Source of the DNA: Kribbella steppae
GTDB taxonomy: Bacteria > Actinomycetota > Actinomycetes > Propionibacteriales > Kribbellaceae
Length of the DNA stretch: 64,000 nucleotides
Direction: 5' to 3'
Assembly (NCBI RefSeq): GCF_004342025.1
Contig: NZ_SLWN01000001.1
Coordinates: forward strand, 727,972 to 791,971
The position numbers were made by a program, and so were the translations under genes. This document shows positions 33,463 through 43,081 of the stretch, piece by piece. The notes under the pieces were generated by a model. That model had not been told where the DNA came from and ran no database searches. It saw only the letters and a program-made list of their open reading frames with translations. The first letter of the stretch is position 1; each line of letters opens with the position of its first letter.

Positions 33463-34199
33463 CGGCGATCGAGGTCGAGAACGTCGTCGCTCGGTACGGC
33501 GACGTGGTCGCGCTGGACGGGGTGTCGCTGACCGTCGGGCCAGGCAAGGTGACCGGCCTGATCGGCATGAACGGATCCGGCAAGACCACGCTGTTCAAGG
33601 CGATCATGGGCATGATCCGTCCCGACCAGGGGCAGGTCCGGCTCGACGGCATCGACCCGGCGGTCGCACGCAAACGGGGCCGGATCGGCTACGTCCCGCA
33701 GAGCGAGGACGTCGACTGGACGTTCCCGGTGTCGGTGCGCGACGTGGTGATGATGGGCCGGTATGGGCATCAGGGCTTCACCCGTCGCACTCGTCCGGCC
33801 GACCAGGCCGCGGTGGCCGAGGCGCTGGAACGCGTAGAACTGACCGAGTACGCGGACCGGCAGATCGGCCAGTTGTCCGGCGGGCAGAAGAAGCGCGCGT
33901 TCGTTGCCCGCGGCATCGCTCAGGGCGCGCAGATCCTGCTGCTGGACGAGCCGTTCGCCGGTGTGGACAAGCGGTCCGAGGCCACCATGGTCGGCCTGCT
34001 GAGGGAGTTGGCCGCCGACGGCCGGACCATCCTGGTGTCGACTCACGACCTGCACGCCCTGCCCCAGTTGGCGGACGAGGCGATCCTGCTGCTGCAGCGG
34101 GTGCTGTTCCACGGCTCGGTGTCCGACGCGCTGCGTCCGGCCAATCTCGCCCGCGCTTTCGGTCTCGACGTACTCGAGCAAGAAGAGGGTGCGGCGTGA
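33459..34199 (+). CDS. Metal ABC transporter ATP-binding protein
   Basis: A 246-residue ABC ATPase. Walker A is GMNGSGKTTLFKAI near residue 37. The signature is QLSGGQKKRAFVARGIAQ near 140, followed by Walker B ILLLDEPFAGVD and the switch histidine in VSTHDLHAL. The sequence is of the MntB/ZnuC type. ATGA overlap with the binding-protein gene and GTGA overlap with the permease gene show tight coupling. A longer reading frame upstream is an off-frame shadow of the binding-protein gene. Confidence 0.95.
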   Translation: MTAIEVENVVARYGDVVALDGVSLTVGPGKVTGLIGMNGSGKTTLFKAIMGMIRPDQGQVRLDGIDPAVARKRGRIGYVPQSEDVDWTFPVSVRDVVMMGRYGHQGFTRRTRPADQAAVAEALERVELTEYADRQIGQLSGGQKKRAFVARGIAQGAQILLLDEPFAGVDKRSEATMVGLLRELAADGRTILVSTHDLHALPQLADEAILLLQRVLFHGSVSDALRPANLARAFGLDVLEQEEGAA

Positions 34200-35065
34200 A
34201 TCCGCTCGACTTTCTGCTGGAGCCGTTGCAGTACGACTTCATGGTCCGCGCCCTCATCACCACGGTGTTCGCCGCCGTCGTGTGCGCGGTGTTGTCGTGT
34301 TGGCTGGTGTTGCTCGGCTGGTCACTGATGGGTGACGCGGTCTCCCACGCCGTACTGCCCGGCGTCGTGATCGCTTACATCATCGGAGCCCCGTTCGCCC
34401 TCGGTGCGGTGGTGTTCGGGTTTCTCGCGGTGGCGCTCATCGGGATCGTCCGCGACACCAGCAGGGTGAAGGAGGACGCTGCGATCGGGATCGTGTTCAC
34501 CACCCTGTTCGCCTTCGGTCTGGTGCTCGTCTCCGTCACCCCGAGTCAGACCGACCTGAACCACATCATCTTCGGCAACATCCTCGGCGTCTCGACCACC
34601 GACCTGGTCCAAATCGGCGTCCTGGCCGCCGTCGGCCTTGTCATCCTGGTGCTGAAGCGCCGCGACCTGACGCTCTATGCGTTCGACCCCATCCATGCCC
34701 ACGCGATCGGCCTGTCACCGCGCCGGCTCGGCGCGCTGCTGCTCGGCATGCTGGCGCTCACAGCCGTGGTAGCGCTCCAGGTCGTCGGTGTCATCCTGGT
34801 GGTGGCGATGCTGATCATCCCGGGCGCTACGGCGTACCTGCTCACCGATCGGTCCGGCCGCATGCTCCTGATCGCGCCGATCATTTCCGCCGTATGCTCG
34901 GTCCTCGGCATCTACCTCAGCTACTGGTTCGACGCCGCCTCGGGTGGACTCGTCGTCGTGGTCCAGGGTGTCGTGTTCGCCTTGGTCTATCTGTTCAGCC
35001 CACGCCACGGCGTACTCGGCAGACACCTGACGACCAGTCGCCGGCGGGCGGCCGCGGTGGGATGA
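34196..35065 (+). CDS. Metal ABC transporter permease (ABC-3 family)
   Basis: A 289-residue ABC-3 type permease with eight to nine membrane helices. Family landmarks include GWSLMGDAVSHAVLPGVVIAY near residue 40 and VVGVILVVAMLIIPGATAYLL near 195. Starts GTG, overlapping the ATPase stop, and its own TGA overlaps the ATG of the regulator gene. It completes the Mn/Zn importer. Confidence 0.93.
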   Translation: MNPLDFLLEPLQYDFMVRALITTVFAAVVCAVLSCWLVLLGWSLMGDAVSHAVLPGVVIAYIIGAPFALGAVVFGFLAVALIGIVRDTSRVKEDAAIGIVFTTLFAFGLVLVSVTPSQTDLNHIIFGNILGVSTTDLVQIGVLAAVGLVILVLKRRDLTLYAFDPIHAHAIGLSPRRLGALLLGMLALTAVVALQVVGVILVVAMLIIPGATAYLLTDRSGRMLLIAPIISAVCSVLGIYLSYWFDAASGGLVVVVQGVVFALVYLFSPRHGVLGRHLTTSRRRAAAVG

Positions 35066-35742
35066 AGCGGAAGGACGCGATGGAATCCAGAGTCGTCGAG
35101 AACTACCTCAAGGCCGTCTTCAACGCCCGGGAGTGGTCCGAGGAACCGGTGACCGTCGGCGGTCTCGCCACCCGGCTGGGCCTGTCACCCTCGTCGGTGT
35201 CCGAACTCGTCCGCAAACTCACCGAGCGTGGGCTGCTCTCCCATGCCCGGTACGGCGCGATCGAACTGACCCCGGAAGGACAGCGGATCGCGCTCGCCAT
35301 GGTCCGCAAGCACCGGCTGATCGAGACGTTCCTGGTCGACTACCTCGGCTACACCTGGGACGAGGTGCACGAAGAGGCGGAGATCCTCGAGCACGCGGTC
35401 TCCGACACCTTCATCGACCGGCTGGCGAGTCGCCTCGGCGAACCCGACCACGATCCTCATGGCGATCCCATCCCCCGCTCGGACGGCACCCTCCCGGACA
35501 ACGACCAACTCCGGCTGGACACGGTTGGAGAAGGCGTACGGGCGCGGGTCGCGCGAGTTTCCGACAGCGACCCTGAGGTCCTCCGGCACCTCGACCAGCT
35601 CGGCATCACGATCGGCACCACTCTCACGGTCAACGGCCGCCATGACACCGCCGGCACGATCGACGTCGACCATGACGGGACGCCGGTAACCCTTGGTCTC
35701 GCGGTCGCTGATGCGATCCGCGTCGTACCCAAGGAGCGTTAA
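35062..35742 (+). CDS. mntR: DtxR/MntR family metal-dependent regulator
   Basis: A 226-residue regulator. The N-terminal winged helix (LATRLGLSPSSVSELVRKLTERGLL, about residues 35-59) is followed by a metal-binding and dimerisation domain (HRLIETFLVDYLGYTWDEVHEEAEILEHAVSD). A C-terminal SH3/FeoA-like domain follows from about residue 150. Its position at the end of a Mn/Zn importer operon and the operator pair at the operon start indicate manganese-dependent repression of its own transcript. The MntR name rests on context; an IdeR-type iron role is the main alternative. Confidence 0.88.
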   Translation: MKRKDAMESRVVENYLKAVFNAREWSEEPVTVGGLATRLGLSPSSVSELVRKLTERGLLSHARYGAIELTPEGQRIALAMVRKHRLIETFLVDYLGYTWDEVHEEAEILEHAVSDTFIDRLASRLGEPDHDPHGDPIPRSDGTLPDNDQLRLDTVGEGVRARVARVSDSDPEVLRHLDQLGITIGTTLTVNGRHDTAGTIDVDHDGTPVTLGLAVADAIRVVPKER

Positions 35743-36135
35743 GTGTTGCGTGGACGATCAGACAAGGGGCATTGGTTCGGCACGGTGATCGACGCGCCGG
35801 ATCCGCGGGCGCTCGGGCTGTTCTACCACCAGGTGTTGGGGTGGAAGGTCCACAAGAACGAGCCCAACGAGTTCGTCCTGGCGGTGCCGGGAAACTCGGA
35901 GACGTACCTGTCCTTCCAGTCGCAGACCTCGGCGAAATGGGTCCGGCCGATGTGGCCCGCTGTCGACGGTCAGCAGCAGATGATGATGCACCTGGACATC
36001 GAGGTCGGTGACCTCGACGCCGCCGTCGAGCACGCCCTCGAACTGGGCGCAACCCTCGCCGACGTCCAACCCCAGCAGGACGTCCGCGTCCTCCTGGACC
36101 CAGCCGGCCACCCGTTCTGCCTGTACGTCGGCTAG
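35743..36135 (+). CDS. VOC (glyoxalase/bleomycin-resistance fold) family protein
   Basis: A 130-residue single-domain VOC protein starting at a GTG directly after the mntR stop, so it is probably in the same transcript. It begins HWFGTVIDAPDPRALGLFYHQVLGW and ends LLDPAGHPFCLYVG, the two paired beta-alpha-beta-beta-beta modules of the fold. Only one strongly conserved metal-site residue set is partly visible, so catalytic activity is uncertain. Function unknown. Confidence 0.85.
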   Translation: MLRGRSDKGHWFGTVIDAPDPRALGLFYHQVLGWKVHKNEPNEFVLAVPGNSETYLSFQSQTSAKWVRPMWPAVDGQQQMMMHLDIEVGDLDAAVEHALELGATLADVQPQQDVRVLLDPAGHPFCLYVG

Positions 36136-36150
36136 TTCGTAGCCGGGGTC

Positions 36151-36222
36151 TCAGGACGCGAAGGTGAGGCCTCGGGCGGTTAGTTCCTCCTCGAGGATGC
36201 GGATGGCCACGTCCTCAGGCAT
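36151..36222 (-). CDS. Possible 23-residue small protein or gene remnant
   Basis: The frame MPEDVAIRILEEELTARGLTFAS starts inside the last codons of the GNAT gene (8-base overlap) and has strongly coding-like codons with G or C in third position. It could be a translationally coupled small protein or the surviving C-terminus of a deleted gene. Confidence 0.35.
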   Translation of the reverse strand: MPEDVAIRILEEELTARGLTFAS

Positions 36223-36757
36223 TCCGGGTCTCCAAGTCGCACGTCATCCAGATGGTGTTGCCACGCTGCGGGTCCTCGGTCACGCGACCGCTGTCGTGGA
36301 AGCCGAGCTTCTCGAGGACGCGGAACGAGGCCGCATTCCAGTCCCTCACCGTGGCCCACAGCCGCCGCCGACCGGTTGCTGCCGCGGCCTCCACGACAGC
36401 CTTGCCTGCTTCGGTCGCGTAACCGAACCCGTGAGCCCGTTGCGCTAGCTCGTAAGCGATCTCGGGCTCCTCGAAGCTTCCACGCCCGACCGTGAGTCCG
36501 CAGTACCCGATCAGGTCGCACTCGTTCCGCCGTACGATCGGCAGCAATCCCAGGCCAGGCTCTGCGGCGAGCGGATTCTTCACCAGCCACCCACGAATCT
36601 CCTCGACCGTGGGCCGCCCGTCGTCATCGATCCTGCGAACCGACCGGGGGTCGCGCTCTGCCCACAACCCTCGGTAGTCCTCGGCATCCGAAGGCTCCCA
36701 GACCCGCAATCGCAACCGCTCGGTCTCCAGCTGCTGCGGAAAGGCTTCGAAGCTCAC
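36215..36757 (-). CDS. GNAT acetyltransferase (RimJ/RimL type)
   Basis: A 180-residue N-acetyltransferase that transfers acetyl from acetyl-CoA to an amine. It opens with the RimJ/RimL-like LETERLRLRVWEPSDAEDYRGLW. The acetyl-CoA pyrophosphate loop reads QRAHGFGYATEAG near residues 106-118 (Q/R-X-X-G-X-G/A). It finishes with the NAASFRVLEKLGFHDSG motif near 141-157. The substrate cannot be inferred. The ATG is followed by a typical amphipathic strand. Confidence 0.9.
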   Translation of the reverse strand: MSFEAFPQQLETERLRLRVWEPSDAEDYRGLWAERDPRSVRRIDDDGRPTVEEIRGWLVKNPLAAEPGLGLLPIVRRNECDLIGYCGLTVGRGSFEEPEIAYELAQRAHGFGYATEAGKAVVEAAAATGRRRLWATVRDWNAASFRVLEKLGFHDSGRVTEDPQRGNTIWMTCDLETRNA

Positions 36758-36784
36758 CCCGCAACCCTATGCCGCGACTAGGCG

Positions 36785-37651
36785 TCAGGATGGTGCGGCG
36801 GCTTGCAGGGCGGTGCGTGCGGCCGAGATCGCTGGGTGGTTGCCGGTGCCTCGGCGATACGCCAAATGCGTTCTGCGTCGGATGGGTAGAGGGGTCAGCA
36901 CGACGCTGGCGGGCGGCGCCACGGCGCCCAGGTCGGGGACAAAGGCAACGCCTTGACCGGCAGCCACCAACGCGAGTACGGCGCCGAAGTCGTCGGCGTG
37001 ATGGCGGATGCGCGGCGTGAAGCCCGCTGCCTCGCAGGCCCTGATGGTCAGGGAATGGCAGAGCGTCCCCGGGGTGCCGGCGATCCAGGAGGTGTCGCGC
37101 CGGGCGGCCAACGGCTCGGCGGTCAGCGCGGCCAGGTAGACGGTCTCTTCCAGGAGCGGTTCGGTCTGCAAACCCTGATCAGATGCGATCGGTACGTAGT
37201 CGTACTCCTGGATCAGCGCGACATCGAGGCTTTCGTCGCGGAGGGCATCGGGCACCGCGGCCGGATCCAGTTCGGTGACCGTCAGATCCAGGCCGGGGTG
37301 GTCGGTGCTCAGGGCGACGAGGGCGGGCGTCAGGATCGTCTGTACCGCTGTCGGGAAGACCCCGATGCGCAGTGTTCCGGTGAGCGTTGAAGCGGTAGCC
37401 GCCAGGTCGGCGGCGGCCTCTTGCAGCGTTGCGAGGATCTCCTCGGTGCGCTCGACCAGCCCCAATGCGGCCGGGGTCAACTGCACCCGTCGGCCGGTCC
37501 TTTCCAGCAGCGGTACACCGGTCTCGCGCTCGAGGGCCGTGAGCTGCTGCGACACGGCCGACGGTGTGTAGGCGAGCGCCTCTGCGACGGCCGCGATCGT
37601 CCCGCGGTGAGCGAGTTCGCGGAGAAGCCGGAGTTTCCGTACGTCGAGCAT
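36785..37651 (-). CDS. LysR family transcriptional regulator
   Basis: A 288-residue LysR-type regulator. The winged helix-turn-helix fills residues 1-60 (LRLLRELAHRGTIAAVAEALAYTPSAVSQQLTALE, read in parts), and a periplasmic-binding-like effector domain starts near residue 90. It diverges from a dihydrodipicolinate synthase/aldolase family gene across about 70 bases, the classical LysR arrangement. It probably controls that gene in response to a substrate or product. Confidence 0.92.
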   Translation of the reverse strand: MLDVRKLRLLRELAHRGTIAAVAEALAYTPSAVSQQLTALERETGVPLLERTGRRVQLTPAALGLVERTEEILATLQEAAADLAATASTLTGTLRIGVFPTAVQTILTPALVALSTDHPGLDLTVTELDPAAVPDALRDESLDVALIQEYDYVPIASDQGLQTEPLLEETVYLAALTAEPLAARRDTSWIAGTPGTLCHSLTIRACEAAGFTPRIRHHADDFGAVLALVAAGQGVAFVPDLGAVAPPASVVLTPLPIRRRTHLAYRRGTGNHPAISAARTALQAAAPS

Positions 37652-37722
37652 AAGGGGAGCTTACGCTCGACGACAGAAATGCGAACTGGACCTGAACAGC
37701 AGACCTGGGTGATCGTCGAGGC

Positions 37723-38637
37723 ATGTCACTCACTGGTCTCTACGTTCCGCTGGTCACGCCGTTCACACCGACAGACGAACTCGCTTCCGACGCGTTGGAG
37801 GCGCTAGGGCACGCCGTACTCGATGATGGAGCGGCCGGGATCGTTGCCTTGGGCACGACCGGCGAGCCGGCGACACTGACGGCCGCGGAGCGCCGCAGGG
37901 TCGTCGACATCTGTGCCGGTGTGTGCGTGCAGCGCGACGCTCAGTTGATCGTCGGTGCCGGGTCGAACTCGACCGCCGACTCCGCCGACCTGCTCGCCGA
38001 CCTCGATCCGCGAGCCGCCGCCGCGCTCACCGTCGTTCCCTACTACACCCGCCCGTCCGAAGACGGCGTCGTCGAGCATTTCCGCCGGCTCGCAGCCGTC
38101 AACCCGGTGCCGTTGATTGTCTACAACGTCCCCTACCGCACCGGCCGATCCTTGGGAGCCGATGCTCTCGGCCGGCTGGCCCGCATCCCGAACGTTGCCG
38201 GGTTCAAGCACTCGGTCGGCAGCATCGACGACGCCACGATCGCCTTCATGAGCACCAGGCCGGCCGACTGCGCGGTCCTTGCCGGTGACGACCTGTACGT
38301 CGCTCCACTGCTGGCACTCGGCGCGACCGGAGCGATCCTGGCCAGCGCCAATGTGGCCACCCGCGCCTACGCGGACCTGGTCACGACCTGGCGAGACGGC
38401 CCGACCGACCAGGCCCGCCGCCTCAACAACCGCCTGCTCCCGCTGTCCCAAGCCCTCTTCGCCGAGCCCAACCCGGCTGTCATCAAGGCTGTCCTGTCAG
38501 CTCATGGCCGGATCCCCAGCCCACACGTCCGCCTACCGCTCCTGCCTGCCAGCACTCAAGCAACCACCTCGGCACTCGAGGCTGCGGAATCGATCAGTTT
38601 TCGAGAAGCCGCTGCAGTGGGTGGCTCCCTAGCATGA
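37723..38637 (+). CDS. Dihydrodipicolinate synthase/N-acetylneuraminate lyase family aldolase
   Basis: A 304-residue class I aldolase of the DHDPS superfamily. The Schiff-base lysine is Lys162 (GFKHS). The GTTGE carboxylate-binding loop is at 44-48, the catalytic tyrosine at 134 (VYNVPYRTG), and an arginine at 139 matches the DHDPS position. Despite these residues it is probably not the housekeeping DapA, because it stands alone next to a divergent LysR gene. A catabolic 2-keto acid aldolase or dehydratase is more likely. Confidence 0.88.
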   Translation: MSLTGLYVPLVTPFTPTDELASDALEALGHAVLDDGAAGIVALGTTGEPATLTAAERRRVVDICAGVCVQRDAQLIVGAGSNSTADSADLLADLDPRAAAALTVVPYYTRPSEDGVVEHFRRLAAVNPVPLIVYNVPYRTGRSLGADALGRLARIPNVAGFKHSVGSIDDATIAFMSTRPADCAVLAGDDLYVAPLLALGATGAILASANVATRAYADLVTTWRDGPTDQARRLNNRLLPLSQALFAEPNPAVIKAVLSAHGRIPSPHVRLPLLPASTQATTSALEAAESISFREAAAVGGSLA

Positions 38638-38676
38638 GAAGTGTTCCCCACCGGACCAGGTAGACAGGATCCTCCA

Positions 38677-39150
38677 ATGACCCCGAAGAAGCGCACGGCG
38701 AAGAAGACTTCCACCTCGGCCTCGGGCCAGAAGTCGTACGAAGGTTTCACCGAGGAGGAGCGCGGCGCGATGAAGGAGCGCGCGCGGGAGCTGAAGGCAT
38801 CCTCACGGGGCGGCAAGGTGGACGAGGAGGAGGCTGTGCTGGCGAAGATCGCCGAGCTGCCGGAAGCGGAGCGCCTCATGGCCGAACGGATCCACGAGAT
38901 CATCAAGGCCAACGCACCCGAGCTCAAGCCGAAGCTCTGGTACGGGATGCCGGCGTACTTCAAGGACGGCAAGAACGTCTGCTTCTTCCAGGGCGCGGAC
39001 AAGTTCAAGGCCCGCTACTCGACCTTCGGCTTCAACGACCCGGCCAAGCTCGACAACGGCACCATGTGGCCCACCTCCTACGCCCTGACCAAACTGACCC
39101 CCGCCACCGAAAAGCAACTAACCACCCTCATCAAGAAGGCCGTGAGCTAG
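38677..39150 (+). CDS. DUF1801 family protein
   Basis: A 157-residue protein. A lysine-rich N-terminal tail ([17 protein letters not shown]) precedes a helical region and the DUF1801 domain, with [37 protein letters not shown] near residues 68-105. The family is sometimes annotated as YdhG-like or iron-chaperone-related, without firm function. The ATG at MTPKK is preferred; a GTG 12 codons upstream would add unlikely sequence. Confidence 0.85.
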   Translation: MTPKKRTAKKTSTSASGQKSYEGFTEEERGAMKERARELKASSRGGKVDEEEAVLAKIAELPEAERLMAERIHEIIKANAPELKPKLWYGMPAYFKDGKNVCFFQGADKFKARYSTFGFNDPAKLDNGTMWPTSYALTKLTPATEKQLTTLIKKAVS

Positions 39151-39222
39151 GGCCGAGTTGGCCCGGTGTGGCCGTACGTGAAGGGAACGACCTGAGGTCG
39201 CAGCACCGGCGAGCGCCCGGTG

Positions 39223-39711
39223 TCACTTGCCGCCGAACGTTTCCATCAGCACCGAACGCTCGGCCTCGGTGAGGTTCGTGTCGATGAGCTTGCTGTGCAT
39301 GCCATGGAAGCGTTCGCCCACCCGGTCGAGATCGCCGTGGTCGGTCACCACGAAGAGGGCCGAGGTTCCTGGTGTCACCTCGGTGCGGATCTTGTGCAGT
39401 TGCTCCTTGGTGATGCCGGCATCCTGTGTCATCTTGCTGATCGCACCGATCGCGGCCCCGGCCACGCCACCGATCACGGGCACGAAGAAGAGGGCCCCGA
39501 GGAGGATGCCCCAGAAGGCTCCCCACCCGGTCCCGCGCCAGTTCTCCTCGTGTCCCTGCTTGGTGGTCGGCTGCGAAGCGTCTTTGGGCCAGGAGACGAT
39601 CGCGTGGTCGACGATCTTCACCAGCCCGTCCCGCGCGCAGTCCTTGAGGACCGATTCGGCGTGCTGAGCTCCATCCGGACCATCGAACTTCCACACCGTA
39701 AAGGTGGTCAT
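39223..39711 (-). CDS. DUF1269-type membrane-associated protein
   Basis: A 162-residue protein. A ferredoxin-like N-terminal domain (TFTVWKFDGPDGAQHAESVLKD) is followed by a glycine-zipper hydrophobic segment (WGAFWGILLGALFFVPVIGGVAGAAIGAI, read in parts, about 65-95). A second soluble half follows (LHKIRTEVTPGTSALFVVTDHGD). This matches DUF1269 proteins, whose role is unknown and which are often stress-induced. The ATG chosen has GGAG about 8 nt upstream; the longer open frame is non-coding. Confidence 0.82.
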   Translation of the reverse strand: MTTFTVWKFDGPDGAQHAESVLKDCARDGLVKIVDHAIVSWPKDASQPTTKQGHEENWRGTGWGAFWGILLGALFFVPVIGGVAGAAIGAISKMTQDAGITKEQLHKIRTEVTPGTSALFVVTDHGDLDRVGERFHGMHSKLIDTNLTEAERSVLMETFGGK

Positions 39712-39944
39712 GTCGCACTCCTCGCCTTCGATCAAACCGCGCACCCGTTGCCTCGGGTCACCACGGTTCCTGCCCAGTTCTCGTCCAGCCCGGCCGCGGT
39801 GTCGATGGCCAACCCGCCGCACCGCCCCCATCGTCTGCGCCAGAGGCCACCGCAACGTCACCCCGCCAGGATGAATCCGCCGCCCGAACTCATGCGCTGA
39901 CGCGATGTCGGGGGCGTGCGACTGCCCATGGCAAGATCAGGCAG

Positions 39945-42900
39945 GTGCAGATCGGGATGCTTGGACCATTCGAGGTTCACACGGACGACGGTGTCTTGGT
40001 CGACGTACCGGGCGCCCGGTTGCGCGGGCTGTTGGTCGCCCTCGCCCTCACGCCAGGTCACGTGGTCCCGAAGGCGACGCTCGTCGACTGGATCTGGGGC
40101 GAGCACCCGCCTGCCGACGCGGCGAACGCCCTGCAGCGCTTGGCCTCCCGACTGCGGAAGGCGCTGCCGGGAGGCGTGGTCGAGGGGCAGACGGGCGGCT
40201 ACCGGTTGGCGGTGGAGCCTGACGCTGTCGACGCCCTGCGGTTCGAGCGTCTCGTCGGTCAGGCCCGCAACGAGGAGGATTCACTGCGGGTACGGCGGCT
40301 GCGCGAGGCTCTCGCCTTGTGGCGTGGCGCGGCTATGCAGGATGTCGGGTTGGAGGACAGCGAACCGTTCGACGCGGCGGTCACTCGGCTCGAGGGGCTG
40401 CGCCTGGCGGCGATGGAGGATCGGTTCGACGCGGAGGTCAGTCAAGGTCACGGCGCCGAGGTGGTCGCGGACCTGACCGACGCGGTCACCGCGCATCCCC
40501 TGCGGGAGCGGCTGGTCGCTGCGCTGATGCGCGCTCTGGTGGCAGCCGGCCGCGACTCCGAGGCTCTGCTCGCCTACGAGCGACTGAGGGAAGCCCTGGC
40601 CGATGCACTGGGGGTCGACCCCTCGCCGGAGGTATCGGCTCTGCACGTCGCACTGCTGCGGGGCGAGTTGGGCCGGCGAGAGGAGAAGCGGAAGTCCAAC
40701 GTTCGGGCCGAGCTCACCAGTTTCGTCGGCCGGGACGCGGACATCACCGCGGTCCGCGAGCTCATCTCTGCGCATCGACTGACCACCCTGATCGGGTTTG
40801 GCGGCTCGGGCAAGACCAGGCTGGCCACGGAAGCCGCACGGACGATGATCGGCGACCTGCCGGACGGGATCTGGTTGATCGAGTTCGCCCCCATCGGCAC
40901 CGATGGTGACGTGGCGCAGACGGCACTGACCGGGCTCGGGCTCCGGGATGCCCTGCTCGGCGCGTCACCGAGCGCGGACCCCGTGGACGGGCTGATCGCT
41001 GCACTCCGCGATCGGGAGATGCTGCTGATCCTGGACAACTGTGAGCATGTGATCGAGTCGGTGGCGGCGCTGGCCGAACGGGTGCTTGGAGAATGCCGAC
41101 GGCTGCGGATCCTGGCGACCAGCAGAGAGCCGCTCGGCATCACAGGTGAGGCGTTGTGGCAGGTCGAGCCGCTGGCCCTGCCGGCAGACGCCGGCCTGGC
41201 TGAGGTCGCCTCCTCGCCGGCCCTCCGGTTGCTGCGGGACCGGGCCGGCGCGGTGCGCAGGGACCTCGAGATCGACGAGCACACCACGGCGTTGATGGTT
41301 CGGATCTGCCGGGCGCTGGACGGAGTACCGCTGGCGATCGAACTCGCCGCTGCTCGGTTGCGCACCATGACCATCGAGCAGCTCGCCAACCGGCTCGACG
41401 ACCGGTTCCGCCTGTTGACCAGCGGGAGCCGTACCGCATTGCCGCGACACAAGACGTTGCGCGCGGTGGTCGACTGGAGCTGGGAGTTGCTCACCGATGC
41501 CGAACGGACGGTGCTACGCAGGCTGTCGGTGTTCTCGGGCGGAGCGGGCCTGGAGGCAGCCGAGCGCGTCTGCCTCGGTGATGCCGTCGAGCGAGATCAA
41601 GTGCTGGAGTTGCTCACCTCGCTGGCCGAGAAGTCGCTCCTGGTCACCGCGGGCGACGGTGCTCCGCGCTATCGGATGCTCACCACGATCAAGGAGTACG
41701 CCGCGGATCGGCTCGCCGAAGCGGGAGAGTCAGACCAGGCCCGGCAGGCGCACCTCGCCTACTTCACCGAGCTCGCCGAGACCGCGGAGCCACATCTGCG
41801 CCGCGCCGAGCAACTGGAGTGGCTCGCTACGCTCGAGGCCGACCACGACAACCTCAGCGCCGCGGTGCGAGGGGCGATCGCGGCCGGTGACGCCCAGGCG
41901 GCGATGCGGCTCGCGGCCGCGGCCGGCTGGTACTGGTGGCTCGGCGGGCGCCGGACCCAAGGCCTTGAGCTGCTGGTCGCGGCCGCCAACCTCCCGGGCG
42001 AGGTGACCGATGACATCCGGGCCATCACGTACGGGCTGGTGGTGCTCTACGTGACCTCCGGACAGGGCGACGAACACCTGGGCGCGGAATGGATCCATAA
42101 GGCGTATCGGTTCAGCCAGCAGAGCCGGCACGACAACCCGCTGCTGGGATTCGTGGTCCCGCTGGAACGCCTGCTGCAGGCACCGGAGGAAGCAGTGACC
42201 GCGTTCGAGTCATTGCTGGACAGCGTTGACCCCTGGGTACGCGCCATGGCCCGGTGGCAGGTCGGCAAGATGCGAACCATGCTCGGCCAGGGCGGCCGGG
42301 ACGTGGAGGCCCATTTGGAGCTGGCGCTCGCGGAGTTCCGGACGCTCGGCGAACGGTTCGGGATGTCGCTGGCCCTGTCCGAGCTGGCGAACCAACTAGC
42401 CATCCGGGGCGAATTCGCAGGTGCCTGCGAGTACTACGACCAGGCGATCGCGGTCCTGACCGAGGTCGGCGCCGTCGAGGATGTCATCGAGGTGCGGACC
42501 CAGCAGGCCCTGCTGTACTGGCTCAACGGCGATCGCGATGCCAGCGCCGCCACCATCGCCGCGGCGGAGCGGAGCGCCGAAGGTGTCGCCTGGCCGTACG
42601 CTCTGGTCTCCTTGGCGCTCGCCAAGGCGGGGCTTGCTCGCCTGGACGGCGACGCCGAGGAGGCTCGCCGTCAACTCGGCCTCGCGACCACCCTGTTGGG
42701 CGATGCTGCGGAGCAGGCGAGCGTTCGCGCCCAGATCTATGACCTGCACGGCTACCTGGCCGACGATGTGCGGGAGGCCCGGACCCACCGAATGGCTGCC
42801 TGGCAGGCGGCATCCGAGGCGGGACACGCCTTTGTGATCGCCCGGATCCTCGTCGGCGTCGCGGACCAGGCGGTTCGCCTCGACCAGTACGAACAGGCAG

Positions 42901-43079
42901 CGCGGTTGCTGGCGGCCAGCGTCGGCGTACGCGGACTGCTGGATCTCTCCCAACCGGATGCGGCCAGGATCGAGCGGGACGTACGACGTCACCTCGGCGA
43001 AGCACGCTTCGCCGAGGTGACGCAGGAGGGTACGCAGACGAGCTGGTCCGAGCTGGTCGAGGTCACGCTCGCGTCCTGA
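39945..43079 (+). CDS. AfsR/SARP-like regulator with BTAD, NB-ARC and TPR-like domains
   Basis: A 1044-residue regulator. Residues 1-95 form an OmpR-like winged helix (QIGMLGPFEVHTDDGVLVDVPGARLRGLLVALAL in parts). Residues about 95-245 form the bacterial transcriptional activation domain. A NB-ARC type ATPase follows with Walker A GFGGSGKTRLA near residue 285, Walker B MLLILDNCEHV, and a DGVPLAIELAAARLR motif. About 350 residues of helical TPR-like repeats end the protein. No LuxR domain is present at the C-terminus. Such proteins activate nearby gene sets by binding 11-bp-spaced direct repeats; matching repeats occur upstream of the ABC exporter at 45.75 kb. Confidence 0.92.
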   Translation: MQIGMLGPFEVHTDDGVLVDVPGARLRGLLVALALTPGHVVPKATLVDWIWGEHPPADAANALQRLASRLRKALPGGVVEGQTGGYRLAVEPDAVDALRFERLVGQARNEEDSLRVRRLREALALWRGAAMQDVGLEDSEPFDAAVTRLEGLRLAAMEDRFDAEVSQGHGAEVVADLTDAVTAHPLRERLVAALMRALVAAGRDSEALLAYERLREALADALGVDPSPEVSALHVALLRGELGRREEKRKSNVRAELTSFVGRDADITAVRELISAHRLTTLIGFGGSGKTRLATEAARTMIGDLPDGIWLIEFAPIGTDGDVAQTALTGLGLRDALLGASPSADPVDGLIAALRDREMLLILDNCEHVIESVAALAERVLGECRRLRILATSREPLGITGEALWQVEPLALPADAGLAEVASSPALRLLRDRAGAVRRDLEIDEHTTALMVRICRALDGVPLAIELAAARLRTMTIEQLANRLDDRFRLLTSGSRTALPRHKTLRAVVDWSWELLTDAERTVLRRLSVFSGGAGLEAAERVCLGDAVERDQVLELLTSLAEKSLLVTAGDGAPRYRMLTTIKEYAADRLAEAGESDQARQAHLAYFTELAETAEPHLRRAEQLEWLATLEADHDNLSAAVRGAIAAGDAQAAMRLAAAAGWYWWLGGRRTQGLELLVAAANLPGEVTDDIRAITYGLVVLYVTSGQGDEHLGAEWIHKAYRFSQQSRHDNPLLGFVVPLERLLQAPEEAVTAFESLLDSVDPWVRAMARWQVGKMRTMLGQGGRDVEAHLELALAEFRTLGERFGMSLALSELANQLAIRGEFAGACEYYDQAIAVLTEVGAVEDVIEVRTQQALLYWLNGDRDASAATIAAAERSAEGVAWPYALVSLALAKAGLARLDGDAEEARRQLGLATTLLGDAAEQASVRAQIYDLHGYLADDVREARTHRMAAWQAASEAGHAFVIARILVGVADQAVRLDQYEQAARLLAASVGVRGLLDLSQPDAARIERDVRRHLGEARFAEVTQEGTQTSWSELVEVTLAS

Positions 43080-43081
43080 GG

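Noticed and set aside
37723..38637. Calling this gene dapA
   Set aside because: Catalytic residues match, but the isolated divergent-LysR context does not fit the lysine biosynthesis gene, so no symbol was given.
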